Notes: generated from the letters alone by a model not told the origin. Counted from the stretch's first letter, positions 51,713 through 61,403 are shown. The stretch: 64,000 nucleotides of DNA from JBHFEI01 sp041928815 (GCF_041928815.1 NZ_JBHFEI010000002.1:62001-126000); one strand, 5' to 3'. Made by a program: numbers and translations.

Positions 51713-53167
51713 TCAGACCCCGCTGGCCGGGATGCCGCTGCGCTCCACCGGGCGCGGCGCCGTCAGGTCCTTCCAGATCGAGAGCGCCCGGCTGACGGGC
51801 GCGTTGGGCGGACGGGCGACGAATGTGCCGTGGCCCTCGCGGGTCTCAACCTTGCCCTCCTCGATGGCGACGAGCCCCCGCGTCAGCGTGTAGCGCGGCA
51901 GGCCCGTCACCGTCTTGCCCTCGAAGACATTGTAGTCGATCGCCGACTGCTGCCTGGCCGCGCTGATGGTCTTCGAGAGCTTCGGATCCCAGACGACGAT
52001 GTCGGCATCGGCGCCGACGAGGATCGCGCCCTTTCTCGGATAGATGTTGAGGATTTTCGCGATGTTGGTCGAGGTGACGGCGACGAACTCGTTCATGGTG
52101 ATGCGCCCGGTCGCGACCCCATGGGTCCAGAGCATCGGCAGCCGGTCCTCGAGCCCGCCCGTTCCGTTCGGGATCTTGCGGAAATCGTCGACGCCGAACC
52201 GCTTCTGCGCGGTGGTGAAGGCGCAATGGTCGGTCGCCACCACCTGCAGCGAGCCGGCGGAGAGGCCGGCCCAGAGACTGTCCTGATGCCCCTTGTCGCG
52301 GAAGGGCGGCGACATCACCCGTCGCGCGGCGTGGTCCCAGTCCTGATTGAAATACTCGCTTTCGTCCAGCGTCAGGTGCTGGATCAGCGGCTCGCCATAG
52401 ACGCGCATGCCCTTCTGGCGGGCGCGGCGGATCGCCTCGTGGCTCTGTTCGCAGGAGGTGTGGACGACATAGAGCGGCGCGCCGGCGATGTCGGCGATCA
52501 TGATCGCCCGGTTGGTCGCCTCGCCCTCGACTTCGGGAGGACGCGAATAGGCGTGGGCCTCGGGGCCGGTATTGCCCTCCGCCATCAGCTTTGCCTGCAA
52601 TTGGGCGACGACGTCGCCGTTTTCGGCATGCACCATCGGCAGGGCGCCGAGCTCGGCGCAGCGGCTGAACGAGGCGTACATCTCCTCGTCATTGACCATC
52701 AGCGCGCCTTTGTAGGCCATGAAATGCTTGAACGAGTTGATGCCCTTGTCGCGGACGATCGTCTCCATCTCGTTGAACACCTGCTCGCCCCACCAGGTGA
52801 TCGCCATGTGGAAGGAATAGTCGCAGGTGGCGCGGGACGTCTTGTTGTCCCACATGGTCAGCGCGTCGAGCAGCGACTGGCCGGGCGAGGGCAGGGCGAA
52901 GTCGACGACCATCGTCGTGCCGCCGGAGAGCGCCGCGCGGGTGCCGCTCTCGAAATCGTCCGACGAATAGGTGCCCATGAACGGCATTTCGAGATGGGTG
53001 TGCGGGTCGATCCCGCCGGGCATCACGTAACAGCCGGTGGCGTCGAGGATCTCGTTGCCGGTGAGATCCGGGCCGATCTCGGTGATTTTTCCGCCGGCGA
53101 TGCGGATGTCCGCCTTGTAGGTCAGATCCGCGGTGACGATCGTGCCGTTCTTGATGACGGTGGTCAT
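51713..53167 (-). CDS. hydA: dihydropyrimidinase / D-hydantoinase
   Basis: 484 aa amidohydrolase. Metal ligands GGIDPHTHLEMP (His56, His58), the carboxylated Lys147 in INSFKHFMAYKG, VHAENGD and ATDHCAFTTAQK. Full family length. AAGGAG precedes the ATG at 53167. Opens dihydrouracil/dihydrothymine rings to N-carbamoyl beta-amino acids, the second step of the reductive pathway after PreTA. Convergent with the cupin gene. Confidence 0.92.
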   Translation of the reverse strand: MTTVIKNGTIVTADLTYKADIRIAGGKITEIGPDLTGNEILDATGCYVMPGGIDPHTHLEMPFMGTYSSDDFESGTRAALSGGTTMVVDFALPSPGQSLLDALTMWDNKTSRATCDYSFHMAITWWGEQVFNEMETIVRDKGINSFKHFMAYKGALMVNDEEMYASFSRCAELGALPMVHAENGDVVAQLQAKLMAEGNTGPEAHAYSRPPEVEGEATNRAIMIADIAGAPLYVVHTSCEQSHEAIRRARQKGMRVYGEPLIQHLTLDESEYFNQDWDHAARRVMSPPFRDKGHQDSLWAGLSAGSLQVVATDHCAFTTAQKRFGVDDFRKIPNGTGGLEDRLPMLWTHGVATGRITMNEFVAVTSTNIAKILNIYPRKGAILVGADADIVVWDPKLSKTISAARQQSAIDYNVFEGKTVTGLPRYTLTRGLVAIEEGKVETREGHGTFVARPPNAPVSRALSIWKDLTAPRPVERSGIPASGV

Positions 53168-53205
53168 AGTCGCTCCTTCTCAAGCACCGGCGATCTCCGC
53201 CGCCT

Positions 53206-53628
53206 CTAGTGTGTCGATGTCATATCGCTGCAGGGGTAGATGCAGAGTTCGAGATCATAGCCGACTGTGCCGAGCCGCTGCATCAGTCCTGCGCCGAGCA
53301 TTGGACAGGGTGCGGCAACCGCGTCGACGTCATAGTAAAGTCCGACGCTGATCATGCGTACCATGCCAAGGCCGGCAACCTCGACCAAGACCTGATCATA
53401 CCGGTCGAGGATTGCGCCCAGATAGGTGTCGATGTGGGGGGACTGCGGCCCATCCTCGTCCGGTGGCGCGATCACGCAATGGCCCCCTAACCACTGAATG
53501 TCGAGCGTCGGATGGCGTGCCCCGAGGGCGATGCAGTCGCTTTCAACGCAATCAGGGATTCGAATGCAGACGCTGTGCTCGATCCGCTCCACCTTCGCCC
53601 GTGAACATGCAACGCCGGAGGCGGTCAC
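53206..53628 (-). CDS. uncharacterised 140-aa protein (possible DUF4279 family), AT-richer than neighbours
   Basis: Starts at GTG 53628, overlapping the amidohydrolase stop (GTGA), and encodes 140 aa. The C-terminal part (GAGLMQRLGTVGYDLELCIY) resembles the end of DUF4279 proteins; the rest (RIPDCVESDCIALGARHPTL, LVEVAGLGMVRMISVGLYYD) does not match anything I know. Codon and base use are clearly more AT-rich (by eye about 57% GC against about 66% around it). That suggests a later insertion into a conserved operon. DUF4279 members are often immunity-like or stand-alone proteins. Function unknown. Confidence 0.6.
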   Translation of the reverse strand: MTASGVACSRAKVERIEHSVCIRIPDCVESDCIALGARHPTLDIQWLGGHCVIAPPDEDGPQSPHIDTYLGAILDRYDQVLVEVAGLGMVRMISVGLYYDVDAVAAPCPMLGAGLMQRLGTVGYDLELCIYPCSDMTSTH

Positions 53629-54875
53629 TCGGCGATCTCCGCCGTCTCGACCACGGCGTGGAACAGCACGTCGGCGCCGGCGCCTGCCCATTCCTTCGAA
53701 ATCTCCTCCGCCTCGTTGTGCGACAGGCCGTCGACGCAGGGGCAGAAGATCATCGCGGTGGGCGCGATGCCATTGATCCAGCAGGCGTCATGGCCGGCGC
53801 CCGAGACGATGTCGCGGTGCGAATAGCCGAGCCTTTCGGCGGCGCCACGCACCGCCGAGACGCAGGTCTCGTCGAATGCCACGGGGGCGAAGCCGCCGAT
53901 CTCGCGGATCTCGATGCCGAGGCCGAGCTCGGCGGCGATCTTGCGGCCCTCGACCTCGAGTGCTGCCGCCATCGCCGCGATGATCTCCTTTTCCGGATGG
54001 CGGAAATCGACGACGAAGACGGCCTTGCCGGGGATGATGTTGCGCGAGTTCGGATGGACGGTCATGTTGCCGACGGCGCCGACGGCAAAGGGCGGATAGC
54101 GCCAGGCGATGTCGTGCACGCGGTCGATGATGCGGGCCATGCCGAGGCCGGCATTGACGCGGCGCGGCATCGGCGTCGAGCCGGTATGGGCCTCCTTGCC
54201 GGTCAGCGTCACTTCCAGCCATGTGAGCCCCTGGCCATGGGTGACGACGCCGATGTCGATGCCTTCGTCCTCGAGGATCGGACCCTGCTCGATGTGATAC
54301 TCGAAATAGGCCTTCAGCGGATGCCGCCCGCAGGGCTCCGGCCCCTCGAAGCCGATCCGCTTCAATTCGTCGCCGAAGCGCTTGCCCTCGGCATCCTGCT
54401 TCGCCTTGCCCTCGTCCTCGCTCATGATGCCGGCGAAGACGGCCGATGCGAGCATGGCGGGCGGAAAGCGCGCGCCTTCCTCGTTCGTCCAGTTGACCAC
54501 CTCGACCGGATGGCGCGTCCTGATGCCGAGGTCGTTCATCGAGCGCACGACTTCCAGTGCCGCCAGCACGCCGAGCACGCCGTCGAACCTGCCGCCGGTC
54601 GGCTGGGTGTCGAGGTGGCTGCCGAGCATCACGGGCGGCAGCGACGGATCCGTGCCCTCGCGGCGGGCGAACATGTTGCCCATGCTGTCGATCGTCATCG
54701 ACAGGCCGGCGGCCTCGCACCAGGACTGGAACAGCCGGCGCCCCTCGGCGTCCTCGTCGGTCAGCGTCTGGCGGTTGTTGCCGCCGGCGACGCCCGGGCC
54801 GATCGTCGCCATTTCCATCAGCATGTCCCACAGGCGGTCGGTGTTGACGCGCATGTTTTCGCCGGGTGCGGCCAT
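53625..54875 (-). CDS. Zn-dependent N-carbamoyl amidohydrolase (beta-ureidopropionase/allantoate amidohydrolase family)
   Basis: 416 aa M20-family enzyme. Metal-binding segments: GSHLDTQPTGGRFDG, NWTNEEGARFPPAM, YHIEQGPILED and GAGHDACWINGIAP. AGGAGAGG precedes the ATG at 54875. In this context it should cleave N-carbamoyl-beta-alanine to beta-alanine, CO2 and ammonia, the third step of pyrimidine breakdown (PydC role). First gene of the hydA operon. Confidence 0.9.
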   Translation of the reverse strand: MAAPGENMRVNTDRLWDMLMEMATIGPGVAGGNNRQTLTDEDAEGRRLFQSWCEAAGLSMTIDSMGNMFARREGTDPSLPPVMLGSHLDTQPTGGRFDGVLGVLAALEVVRSMNDLGIRTRHPVEVVNWTNEEGARFPPAMLASAVFAGIMSEDEGKAKQDAEGKRFGDELKRIGFEGPEPCGRHPLKAYFEYHIEQGPILEDEGIDIGVVTHGQGLTWLEVTLTGKEAHTGSTPMPRRVNAGLGMARIIDRVHDIAWRYPPFAVGAVGNMTVHPNSRNIIPGKAVFVVDFRHPEKEIIAAMAAALEVEGRKIAAELGLGIEIREIGGFAPVAFDETCVSAVRGAAERLGYSHRDIVSGAGHDACWINGIAPTAMIFCPCVDGLSHNEAEEISKEWAGAGADVLFHAVVETAEIAE

Positions 54876-55000
54876 GACAGTCCCTCTCCTGCAGGCCGCG
54901 CGGGCGCGGCGCTCGTCTTCATTGTCCGAACGGTCGGATCCGGGTTCCTTGGCGAACCCTTCGATCGGCCGTTGCGTTTGAACATCAACTGGCGGATAAT

Positions 55001-55016
55001 TTAACCGGTTGGTAAA
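55001..55016. promoter_or_regulatory. candidate RutR-like operator in the amidohydrolase/TetR divergent region
   Basis: TTAACC-GGTT-GGTAAA: arms pair at five of six positions around a four-base centre. It lies in the AT-rich island between the divergent amidohydrolase and TetR genes, and matches the architecture of the site at 62829-62844 before preT. Confidence 0.5.
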
Positions 55017-55117
55017 CATTACAACTTCCGCCCCGGACCTCAAGATGGAAAAATAAAAAGAGGCCGGCAAGGCGCGATGTTTTGCAACGCAGCGCAGGGC
55101 AAGGGAGACGGGACGGG

Positions 55118-55768
55118 ATGGTGCTACCGAGGGCGGCGAGAACACAGCGGCGGACCCGCATCCAGGAGGAGAAGGAAGAGCAGATCCTCGAGGCGGCGCT
55201 CGACGTCTTTGCCATGAACGGCTTTCGTGGCTCGACCATCGACCAGATCGCCGAGGTCGCCGGCATGTCGAAGCCGAACCTCCTCTATTACTTCCGCACC
55301 AAGGAGGCGATGCACCGCGCGCTGATCGCCCGGGTTCTCGACACCTGGCTCGATCCCTTGCGCGAATTCGACGCCGAGGGCAGCCCCGTCTCCGAGATCC
55401 GCAGCTATATCCGCCGCAAATTGGAGATGGCGCGGGATTTTCCGCGCGAGAGCCGGCTCTTCGCCAACGAGATGCTGCAGGGCGCGCCGAACATCGAGGA
55501 CGAACTGAAGGGGCCGCTGAAGGCGCTGGTCGACGAGAAGGCGGAGGTGATCCGCGCCTGGGCGAAGGCGGGCAAGATCGCGCGCTGCGATCCCTATCAC
55601 CTGATCTTCTCGATCTGGGCGACGACGCAGCATTACGCCGATTTCGACGTGCAGGTGCGCGCCGTCCTCGGGCCCGGCCATGACGGCGAGGGCCGCTTCG
55701 AGGATGCGGCGCGCTTTCTCGAGCGGCTCTTCGTCGTCGGATTGGAGATGGAGGCGCCGCCCGCCTGA
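55118..55768 (+). CDS. TetR family regulator, RutR-like
   Basis: 216 aa. HTH in the first 60 residues (GSTIDQIAEVAGMSKPNLLY). The ligand domain contains FSIWATTQHYADFDVQVRAV, a segment characteristic of RutR, the uracil-responsive regulator of pyrimidine catabolism. The ATG at 55118 has AAGGGAG upstream. Divergent from the amidohydrolase gene, the usual place for an autoregulated repressor. Likely releases DNA on binding uracil or thymine (family knowledge). Confidence 0.85.
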   Translation: MVLPRAARTQRRTRIQEEKEEQILEAALDVFAMNGFRGSTIDQIAEVAGMSKPNLLYYFRTKEAMHRALIARVLDTWLDPLREFDAEGSPVSEIRSYIRRKLEMARDFPRESRLFANEMLQGAPNIEDELKGPLKALVDEKAEVIRAWAKAGKIARCDPYHLIFSIWATTQHYADFDVQVRAVLGPGHDGEGRFEDAARFLERLFVVGLEMEAPPA

Positions 55769-55842
55769 CGGCACGTCCGGTCGCGCCCGCCGCCGTGCCG
55801 GAGACGCAAGCCTGCGCGGGACGGCCGGAGAGGCTCCGCCGT

Positions 55843-56751
55843 TCAGTCGGGAAGAAGCGCGATCAGCACGAGGCCGCCGGCGGTGATCAGCGCGCCGGCC
55901 GCCACCGTCGGGCTCGCCCATCCGTGGCCGAGCACCCCCTCGATCAGGATGATGAAGCCCGGTGTCAGGTAGTTGTAGCCGAGAACCTTGGCGGCGGGCA
56001 GCCGCATGGAGGCGAACTGCAGCAGGATGAAGGTGATCGCCGTCGTCACCACGGCGAGATAGAGCACCGCGAGCCAGAATGACGGCGGCAGTTCCGTCAG
56101 CGCCGTCGCGGCCAGCGGCCCGGCCCCCGGGACGAGGAGCCAGAACACGGTCGCGACCGTCACCCAGAAACCGAAGGCGAGTGGGTGCTCGTTGCGGGCG
56201 AAGCGGCGGATCAGCGGCACGTAGAGCGCATGGGCGATGACGCCGACGAGATAGATCAGCTCGCCGCGACCGACGCCGAAGGCGAAGAGCGCGTCGAGGC
56301 TGCCGCGGAAGATCACCCACAGCGCGCCGAAGGCGGCGATCACCAGCCCGGCCAGCACGTCCGGCCGCGTCTTCTGTCCGAGCACGGGGAGGGCGAAGCC
56401 GGCGCTGATCAGCGGCATCAGCGTGAAGACCGCCCCGGTCGAGACCGGGCTGGTGAAGCCGAGCGCGTGGAACATCGTGACCATGTAGAGGGCGATCAGC
56501 CCGCCCAGGATGACGAAGCGCCAGAACTGGCGCGGAAGGCGGAACGGTACGCGGAGAACGCCGAAGGTCAGGCCGCCGAGGACGACGACGGTCAGGAGAT
56601 AGCGCAACAGCGTCAGCGGCTCGGCGGGAAGCGTGCGTGCCGCAATCCCGCCGAAGGAGAAGGAGCCGGCGACCAGCATCGAGAAGGTGAGCATGGCGAG
56701 ATGGGCAAGAAGCTTCTCGCGGCCTTTGGCATGCGATGTGTGCGCGTTCAA
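55843..56751 (-). CDS. EamA (drug/metabolite) family transporter
   Basis: 302 aa with ten predicted spans in two EamA repeats (LVAGSFSFGGIAARTLPAEP ... and YLVGVIAHALYVPLIRR ... PAAKVLGYNYLTPGF). The extreme start is TTG at 56751; an ATG 57 bases downstream would truncate the first span, so TTG is tentatively kept. It may export or import a pathway intermediate. 93 bases after bphP on the same strand. Confidence 0.85.
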   Translation of the reverse strand: MNAHTSHAKGREKLLAHLAMLTFSMLVAGSFSFGGIAARTLPAEPLTLLRYLLTVVVLGGLTFGVLRVPFRLPRQFWRFVILGGLIALYMVTMFHALGFTSPVSTGAVFTLMPLISAGFALPVLGQKTRPDVLAGLVIAAFGALWVIFRGSLDALFAFGVGRGELIYLVGVIAHALYVPLIRRFARNEHPLAFGFWVTVATVFWLLVPGAGPLAATALTELPPSFWLAVLYLAVVTTAITFILLQFASMRLPAAKVLGYNYLTPGFIILIEGVLGHGWASPTVAAGALITAGGLVLIALLPD

Positions 56752-56844
56752 GGCAAGGGTGATCCGGACGGGGGAAACACTGTGCCGGCCGGGACGCGGC
56801 GGCGATGGAGGCGGCGGACACCGGCCGGCGCCGGCAGGGGCATT

Positions 56845-59415
56845 CTATCCGTCGGTGATGGCGGGATGGCTGCCCAGCGCGCTTGCGACGCTTTCGATCG
56901 TGTAGGGCTTCTGCAGCACGGCGTGTCCGGCATGGCTTTCCGGCTGGCCGATGCCTTCACCGTAGCCGGTGGCGAAGAGGACCGGGGTACCGCGCTCGAG
57001 GAGTCGGTCGGCGATCGGGAAGCTGTTCTCCTCGCCGAGATTGACGTCCAGCACGGCGAAGTCGAACGGCGTCTCGCCGATCAGCCGGAGAGCCTCTCCG
57101 ACGGAGGCGGCGATCTGCACCTCGGCGGCGCCGAGCTGGGTCAGGATGTCCTCGCCGTCCATGGCGATGATGAGGTTGTCCTCGACGAGGAGAACCCGCA
57201 TGTCCTTAAGCGGGCGGGCCGGCCGCCGGGCCTGGGTCGGCCGCTCCGTGCCGCCCGGCCTGCCTTCTTTTCGCGTCTTGGGCGGCGCGTCGCCGACGAA
57301 GGCCGGCGGGATGGTGAAATCGGCTTCGAGGCCGCTTTCCGCAAAACGCATCTCCGCCGTGCCGCCGAGATCGTAGGGGATCGAGCGGCGGATCAGGGTG
57401 GTGCCGAAACCCTGGCGGGTCGGCGGCGTGACCGGGGGGCCGTCCCGCTCGCGCCAGCGCACATGGAGCGTCCCCTGATCGTCCCGCTCCCAGGAGACGA
57501 GCACCGTGCCTTCGGCGCCGAGGCTGCCATATTTGGCGCTGTTGGTGACGAGCTCGTGGAAGACGAGTGAGGCGGTGGAAAAGGCCTGGGGCTGCAGCAC
57601 GACGTCCTCGCCCTCGGTGACCAGCCTGTCGGCGTCCTGGCCGAGATAGGCGGCGGCCTCCGCCTGGAGCAGCTGGCGGAAGGGGGCCGGCGACCAGTGG
57701 TCGCGGGTCAGCTGGTCATGGGCGCGGGCAAGCGCGTGGACCCGGCCTTCGAGCTGGGCGACATAGTCGTCCTGCGAGGCGCTTGCCGTGCGCGACTTGC
57801 GGATCAGGCCGCCGATCAGGCTGAGAATGTTGCGGACGCGGTGGTTGAGTTCCGCGATCAGCAGTTCCTGGCGTTCCTGCGCCTGCTGGCGCTGGACGTT
57901 GGCCTCGTCGGCGAGCCGGAGCACGACCTCGATCAGCGTGACGCGGATGGTCTCGGCGACGCGGCGCTCGGCGGCCGTGAAGGGATGGGAGCGGTCGCGC
58001 ACGAGTTCCGACCAGGCCTCGAAGCTCTTGCGCGGCGTCAGGCGCGGACCGTTCGGCCCGTACTCGATCGGCTTGTGCGGATCGCCGGCCCAGCGCACCT
58101 GGGTGATGATTTCCTGCCGGAACAGGACGACATAGTCCCGCGGCGACCGCGAGATCGGAATGGCGAGCAATCCGGCGACATGCCCGTCTTCGGCCGCTTC
58201 CGGATAGTGGGCGTTCAACTGGTCGGTAGCGAAGATACGGCCGGCGGCATTGCGGTTCAGCGCCTTGACCAGGCGGGCGAAACCGTCCGGAGAAGGGGCG
58301 ATCCCCGAAAGCGCCGAGCGGCCGTTGATCCAGACGCCGATGCCGTCGGCGGGAATGGCGTCGCCGAGCGCGTCGATCAGCCAAGTCGGGTCGGTGAGCA
58401 GGCTGGCATTGTCGGCGACCGAGGTCAGCAGGCGATCGGCGATCTGCCGTGCCTTGGTCTCGTAGTCCATGGCGATGCGCCGTTCGCGGCTCTCGAGCCG
58501 TGAGGAGAACATCTGGCCGAAGAGTTCCGCTGCCGTCCGGCGTTCGAGCGAGGGAAGGCGCGCCGCATAGTGATGGCAGGCGAACAGGCCCCAGAGCCGG
58601 CCGTCGACGATGATCGAGATCGACAGGGAGGCCTTGACCCCCATGTTGCGCAAATATTCGATGTGGATCGGCGAGACGGAGCGCAGGCCCGACATCGACA
58701 GGTCGAGCGGTGCGCCATGCGCGTCGAGCAGCGGCAGGATGGGGACGGCCTCTGCGTCGACATCGGCGATGATGCGGAACAGATTGCGCACATAGAGCGC
58801 GCGCGCCTGCGCCGGAATGTCGGAGGCCGGGTAATGCAGGCCAAGGAAGCTGCCGATGCCGCCGCGCGCGGCTTCCGCCACGACCTCGCCGGAGCCGGTC
58901 TCGTCGAAGCGATAGACCATGACGCGGTCGAAGCCGGTCAGCGCCCGCGCCTGCCGCGCGCCGTCGCGGAAGAAGGCATCGAGGCTCACCGCCTGGTCGA
59001 GGCGGGCGACCGTGGTGCGGATCGACATGGTGGAGTCGCTCGCCGCCGCGTCCTGCGCCGGCTCGCCTTCGACGATGATCATGTCGTTGCTGATGTGGAG
59101 CGCGATATCGAGAAGCGGGCCGCCTTCGTAGAGCGCCAGACCGAAGCTGCGCTCGACCATGTCCGGCCCGCGCAGGATCGCCAGCCTGTTGCGCAGCCGA
59201 TGGATCGCGTCCTCCGACATCAGCCGCGAGGCGTGCTGACCGAGCACGTCCTCGACGGTCACCGGAAAAAACGCGTCGATGTTGGCCGAGGCCCGCGCCA
59301 CCATCCAGTCCCGCGAGAGCGCGAGCAGGAAACCGAAGGGCTGTATCTGGCCGAGCCGGTGGATCTGCTCCTGATCGCAGTTGGTCAGGTCGATCCTGTA
59401 GGGAAGGTCGGTCAC
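56845..59415 (-). CDS. bphP: bacteriophytochrome HWE-family histidine kinase with C-terminal receiver
   Basis: 856 aa. Order: N-terminal extension with the biliverdin-binding Cys13 (TNCDQEQIHRLGQIQPFG), PAS, GAF with HYPASDIPAQARALY (Asp199) and conserved His251 (HIEYLRNMG), PHY domain with tongue motif PRKSFEAWSE (461-470), HWE kinase with His525 (AELNHRVRN) and VRWRERDGPP, and a receiver with Asp790 (FAVLDVNLGEE). A red/far-red photoreceptor. The stop-start overlap with the heme oxygenase gene (ATGA) supplies biliverdin locally. No separate output regulator is adjacent. Confidence 0.93.
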   Translation of the reverse strand: MTDLPYRIDLTNCDQEQIHRLGQIQPFGFLLALSRDWMVARASANIDAFFPVTVEDVLGQHASRLMSEDAIHRLRNRLAILRGPDMVERSFGLALYEGGPLLDIALHISNDMIIVEGEPAQDAAASDSTMSIRTTVARLDQAVSLDAFFRDGARQARALTGFDRVMVYRFDETGSGEVVAEAARGGIGSFLGLHYPASDIPAQARALYVRNLFRIIADVDAEAVPILPLLDAHGAPLDLSMSGLRSVSPIHIEYLRNMGVKASLSISIIVDGRLWGLFACHHYAARLPSLERRTAAELFGQMFSSRLESRERRIAMDYETKARQIADRLLTSVADNASLLTDPTWLIDALGDAIPADGIGVWINGRSALSGIAPSPDGFARLVKALNRNAAGRIFATDQLNAHYPEAAEDGHVAGLLAIPISRSPRDYVVLFRQEIITQVRWAGDPHKPIEYGPNGPRLTPRKSFEAWSELVRDRSHPFTAAERRVAETIRVTLIEVVLRLADEANVQRQQAQERQELLIAELNHRVRNILSLIGGLIRKSRTASASQDDYVAQLEGRVHALARAHDQLTRDHWSPAPFRQLLQAEAAAYLGQDADRLVTEGEDVVLQPQAFSTASLVFHELVTNSAKYGSLGAEGTVLVSWERDDQGTLHVRWRERDGPPVTPPTRQGFGTTLIRRSIPYDLGGTAEMRFAESGLEADFTIPPAFVGDAPPKTRKEGRPGGTERPTQARRPARPLKDMRVLLVEDNLIIAMDGEDILTQLGAAEVQIAASVGEALRLIGETPFDFAVLDVNLGEENSFPIADRLLERGTPVLFATGYGEGIGQPESHAGHAVLQKPYTIESVASALGSHPAITDG

Positions 59416-59951
59416 GCCGGGACGGACCTGCTCTCCGCCGCCGCGGCATCACGGAAGGTTTCGAAGACGCGCCGCGCGGCATCGATCGCCTGCGCCTCGT
59501 CCTGCGGGAAGTGGGCGTCGAGCCGGTCCATGAACGCCTTCATCGACCCTTTCGGCCCCTGGGTGGCAAGATAGCGCGACGGCAGCGATGCCGGCACGGA
59601 ACGGGCGAGCAGCGCGCCGCCGAGCTTCGAGCCTTCGAGCACGTAGACCGCGCCCCAGAGCCGGTCGGCGGTGTCGAGCGGTTCGACATCGAGCCCGGCG
59701 GGCGCCTCGAGCCCGAGGTCGTCGAGATCGGCGAGCAGGAGGTCCGTCCGGCGCCGTTCCGCCCAGTCGGGAACAAGGGCGGCGATCCCGCCCTCTTCGA
59801 GCGCCCCTTCCCAGGCGGGGATGGCGCGGGCATGGGCGAGCAGGAAGGCGCCGTAGTCGGCGCGGTCCGAAAGGTTAAAGCGGGCAAAGGCATCATCGAC
59901 CGTGGCGTGGTCGGCGCTCGTTCCTGCCCGCAGCGCGTTGCGAAGTGACAT
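59412..59951 (-). CDS. bphO: biliverdin-producing heme oxygenase BphO
   Basis: 179 aa. Proximal heme ligand His15 in TSADHATVDDAF and the distal-helix motif YVLEGSKLGGALLAR are present. Makes biliverdin IX-alpha for the phytochrome. Translationally coupled to bphP by a four-base overlap. Normal size for the bacterial HO-like family. Confidence 0.92.
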   Translation of the reverse strand: MSLRNALRAGTSADHATVDDAFARFNLSDRADYGAFLLAHARAIPAWEGALEEGGIAALVPDWAERRRTDLLLADLDDLGLEAPAGLDVEPLDTADRLWGAVYVLEGSKLGGALLARSVPASLPSRYLATQGPKGSMKAFMDRLDAHFPQDEAQAIDAARRVFETFRDAAAAESRSVPA

Positions 59952-60074
59952 AGTCTCGTCTTTCGTTCATGAGGCGATCAACATGGCAAATCGCGACACC
60001 GAATACATATTGCAGCGACACGCAATGTCCAGCGCCCATCCCCGCCAAGGCCAGATCTTACATATGTCTCCTTG

Positions 60075-61388
60075 TCACTCCGCGGCCTGACGCGCCATCG
60101 GATTGTTCGGATGGGTCGTCCAGTTGGCATAATCGGCGCTGACCGGCGTCTTCGTCCGCTCGTCGAGCGTCCCGGCCGGCAGCGCCACCATGGTGATGCA
60201 GTCCTCGACCGGGCAGACGTTGACGCAGAGATTGCAGCCGACGCATTCGTCCTCCATCACCTCGAAGCGGCGGACGCCGTCGACGCTGCTGGTGATCGCC
60301 TGGTGCGAGGTGTCCTCGCAGGCGATGTGGCAGCGGCCGCACTTGATGCAGGCGTCCTGGTCGATCTGAGCCTTCGTCACATAGTTGAGGTTCAGATACT
60401 GCCAGTCGGTGACGTTCGGCACGGCGCGGCCGCAGATGTCGTCGAGGCTGGCATGGCCCTTGGAATCCATCCAGTTCTTCAGGCCCGAGATCATCTCCTC
60501 GACGATCTTGAATCCGTAGGTCATTGCCGCCGTGCAGACCTGGACGTTGCCGGCGCCGAGAGCCAGGAATTCCGCCGCGTCGCGCCAGGTGGTAACGCCG
60601 CCGATCCCGGAAATCGGAAGGCCGCGGGTCTCGGCGTCGCGGGCGATCTCGGACACCATGTTGAGCGCGATCGGCTTGACCGCCGGGCCGCAATAGCCGC
60701 CATGGCTGCCGCGCCCGTCGATCGAGGGTTCCGGCGAGAAGGTGTCGAGATTGACGGAGGTGATCGAGTTGATCGTGTTGATCAGCGAGACCGCGTCGGT
60801 GCCGCCCGCCTTCGCCGCGCGCGCCGGCTTGCGGATGTCGGCGATGTTCGGCGTCAGCTTTGTGATGACGGGCATGCGGGTGTACTGCTTGCACCAGCGC
60901 ACCACCATCTCGATATATTCCGGTACCTGGCCGACCGCCGAGCCCATGCCGCGCTCCGACATGCCGTGCGGACAGCCGAAATTGAGCTCGATGCCGTCGG
61001 CGCCGGTCTCCTCGACCAGCGGCAGGATCGCCTTCCACTCCTCCTCGACGCAGGGCACCATGATCGAGGCGATCAGCGCCCGGTCCGGCCAGTTCATCTT
61101 CACCTGCTTCATCTCGCGCAGGTTGGTGTAGAGGTCGCGGTCGGTGATCAGCTCGATGTTGTTGAGGCCGAGCAGCCGGCGGTCGGCGCCCCAGATCGCG
61201 CCGTAGCGCGGGCCGTTGACGTTGACGACCGGGGGCCCTTCCGAGCCGAGCGTCTTCCAGACGACGCCGCCCCAGCCGGCCTTGAAGGCGCGCTCGACAT
61301 TGTAGGCCTTGTCCGTCGGCGGCGCCGAGGCGAGCCAGAAGGGATTGGGCGACTTGATGCCGACGAAGGTGTTGCGAATGTCCGCCAT
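60075..61388 (-). CDS. preA: NAD-dependent dihydropyrimidine dehydrogenase subunit PreA
   Basis: 437 aa. FMN TIM-barrel dihydroorotate-dehydrogenase-like domain (GIKSPNPFWLASAPPTD, LNFGCPHGMSERGMG, ISGIGGVTTWRDAAEF) followed by a C-terminal two-cluster ferredoxin (CIKCGRCHIAC and CVGCNLCVNVCPVEDC). Reduces uracil and thymine to the dihydro forms with PreT. 15 bases after preT. Confidence 0.94.
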   Translation of the reverse strand: MADIRNTFVGIKSPNPFWLASAPPTDKAYNVERAFKAGWGGVVWKTLGSEGPPVVNVNGPRYGAIWGADRRLLGLNNIELITDRDLYTNLREMKQVKMNWPDRALIASIMVPCVEEEWKAILPLVEETGADGIELNFGCPHGMSERGMGSAVGQVPEYIEMVVRWCKQYTRMPVITKLTPNIADIRKPARAAKAGGTDAVSLINTINSITSVNLDTFSPEPSIDGRGSHGGYCGPAVKPIALNMVSEIARDAETRGLPISGIGGVTTWRDAAEFLALGAGNVQVCTAAMTYGFKIVEEMISGLKNWMDSKGHASLDDICGRAVPNVTDWQYLNLNYVTKAQIDQDACIKCGRCHIACEDTSHQAITSSVDGVRRFEVMEDECVGCNLCVNVCPVEDCITMVALPAGTLDERTKTPVSADYANWTTHPNNPMARQAAE

Positions 61389-61403
61389 GGTCGATCCTCC
61401 CGG

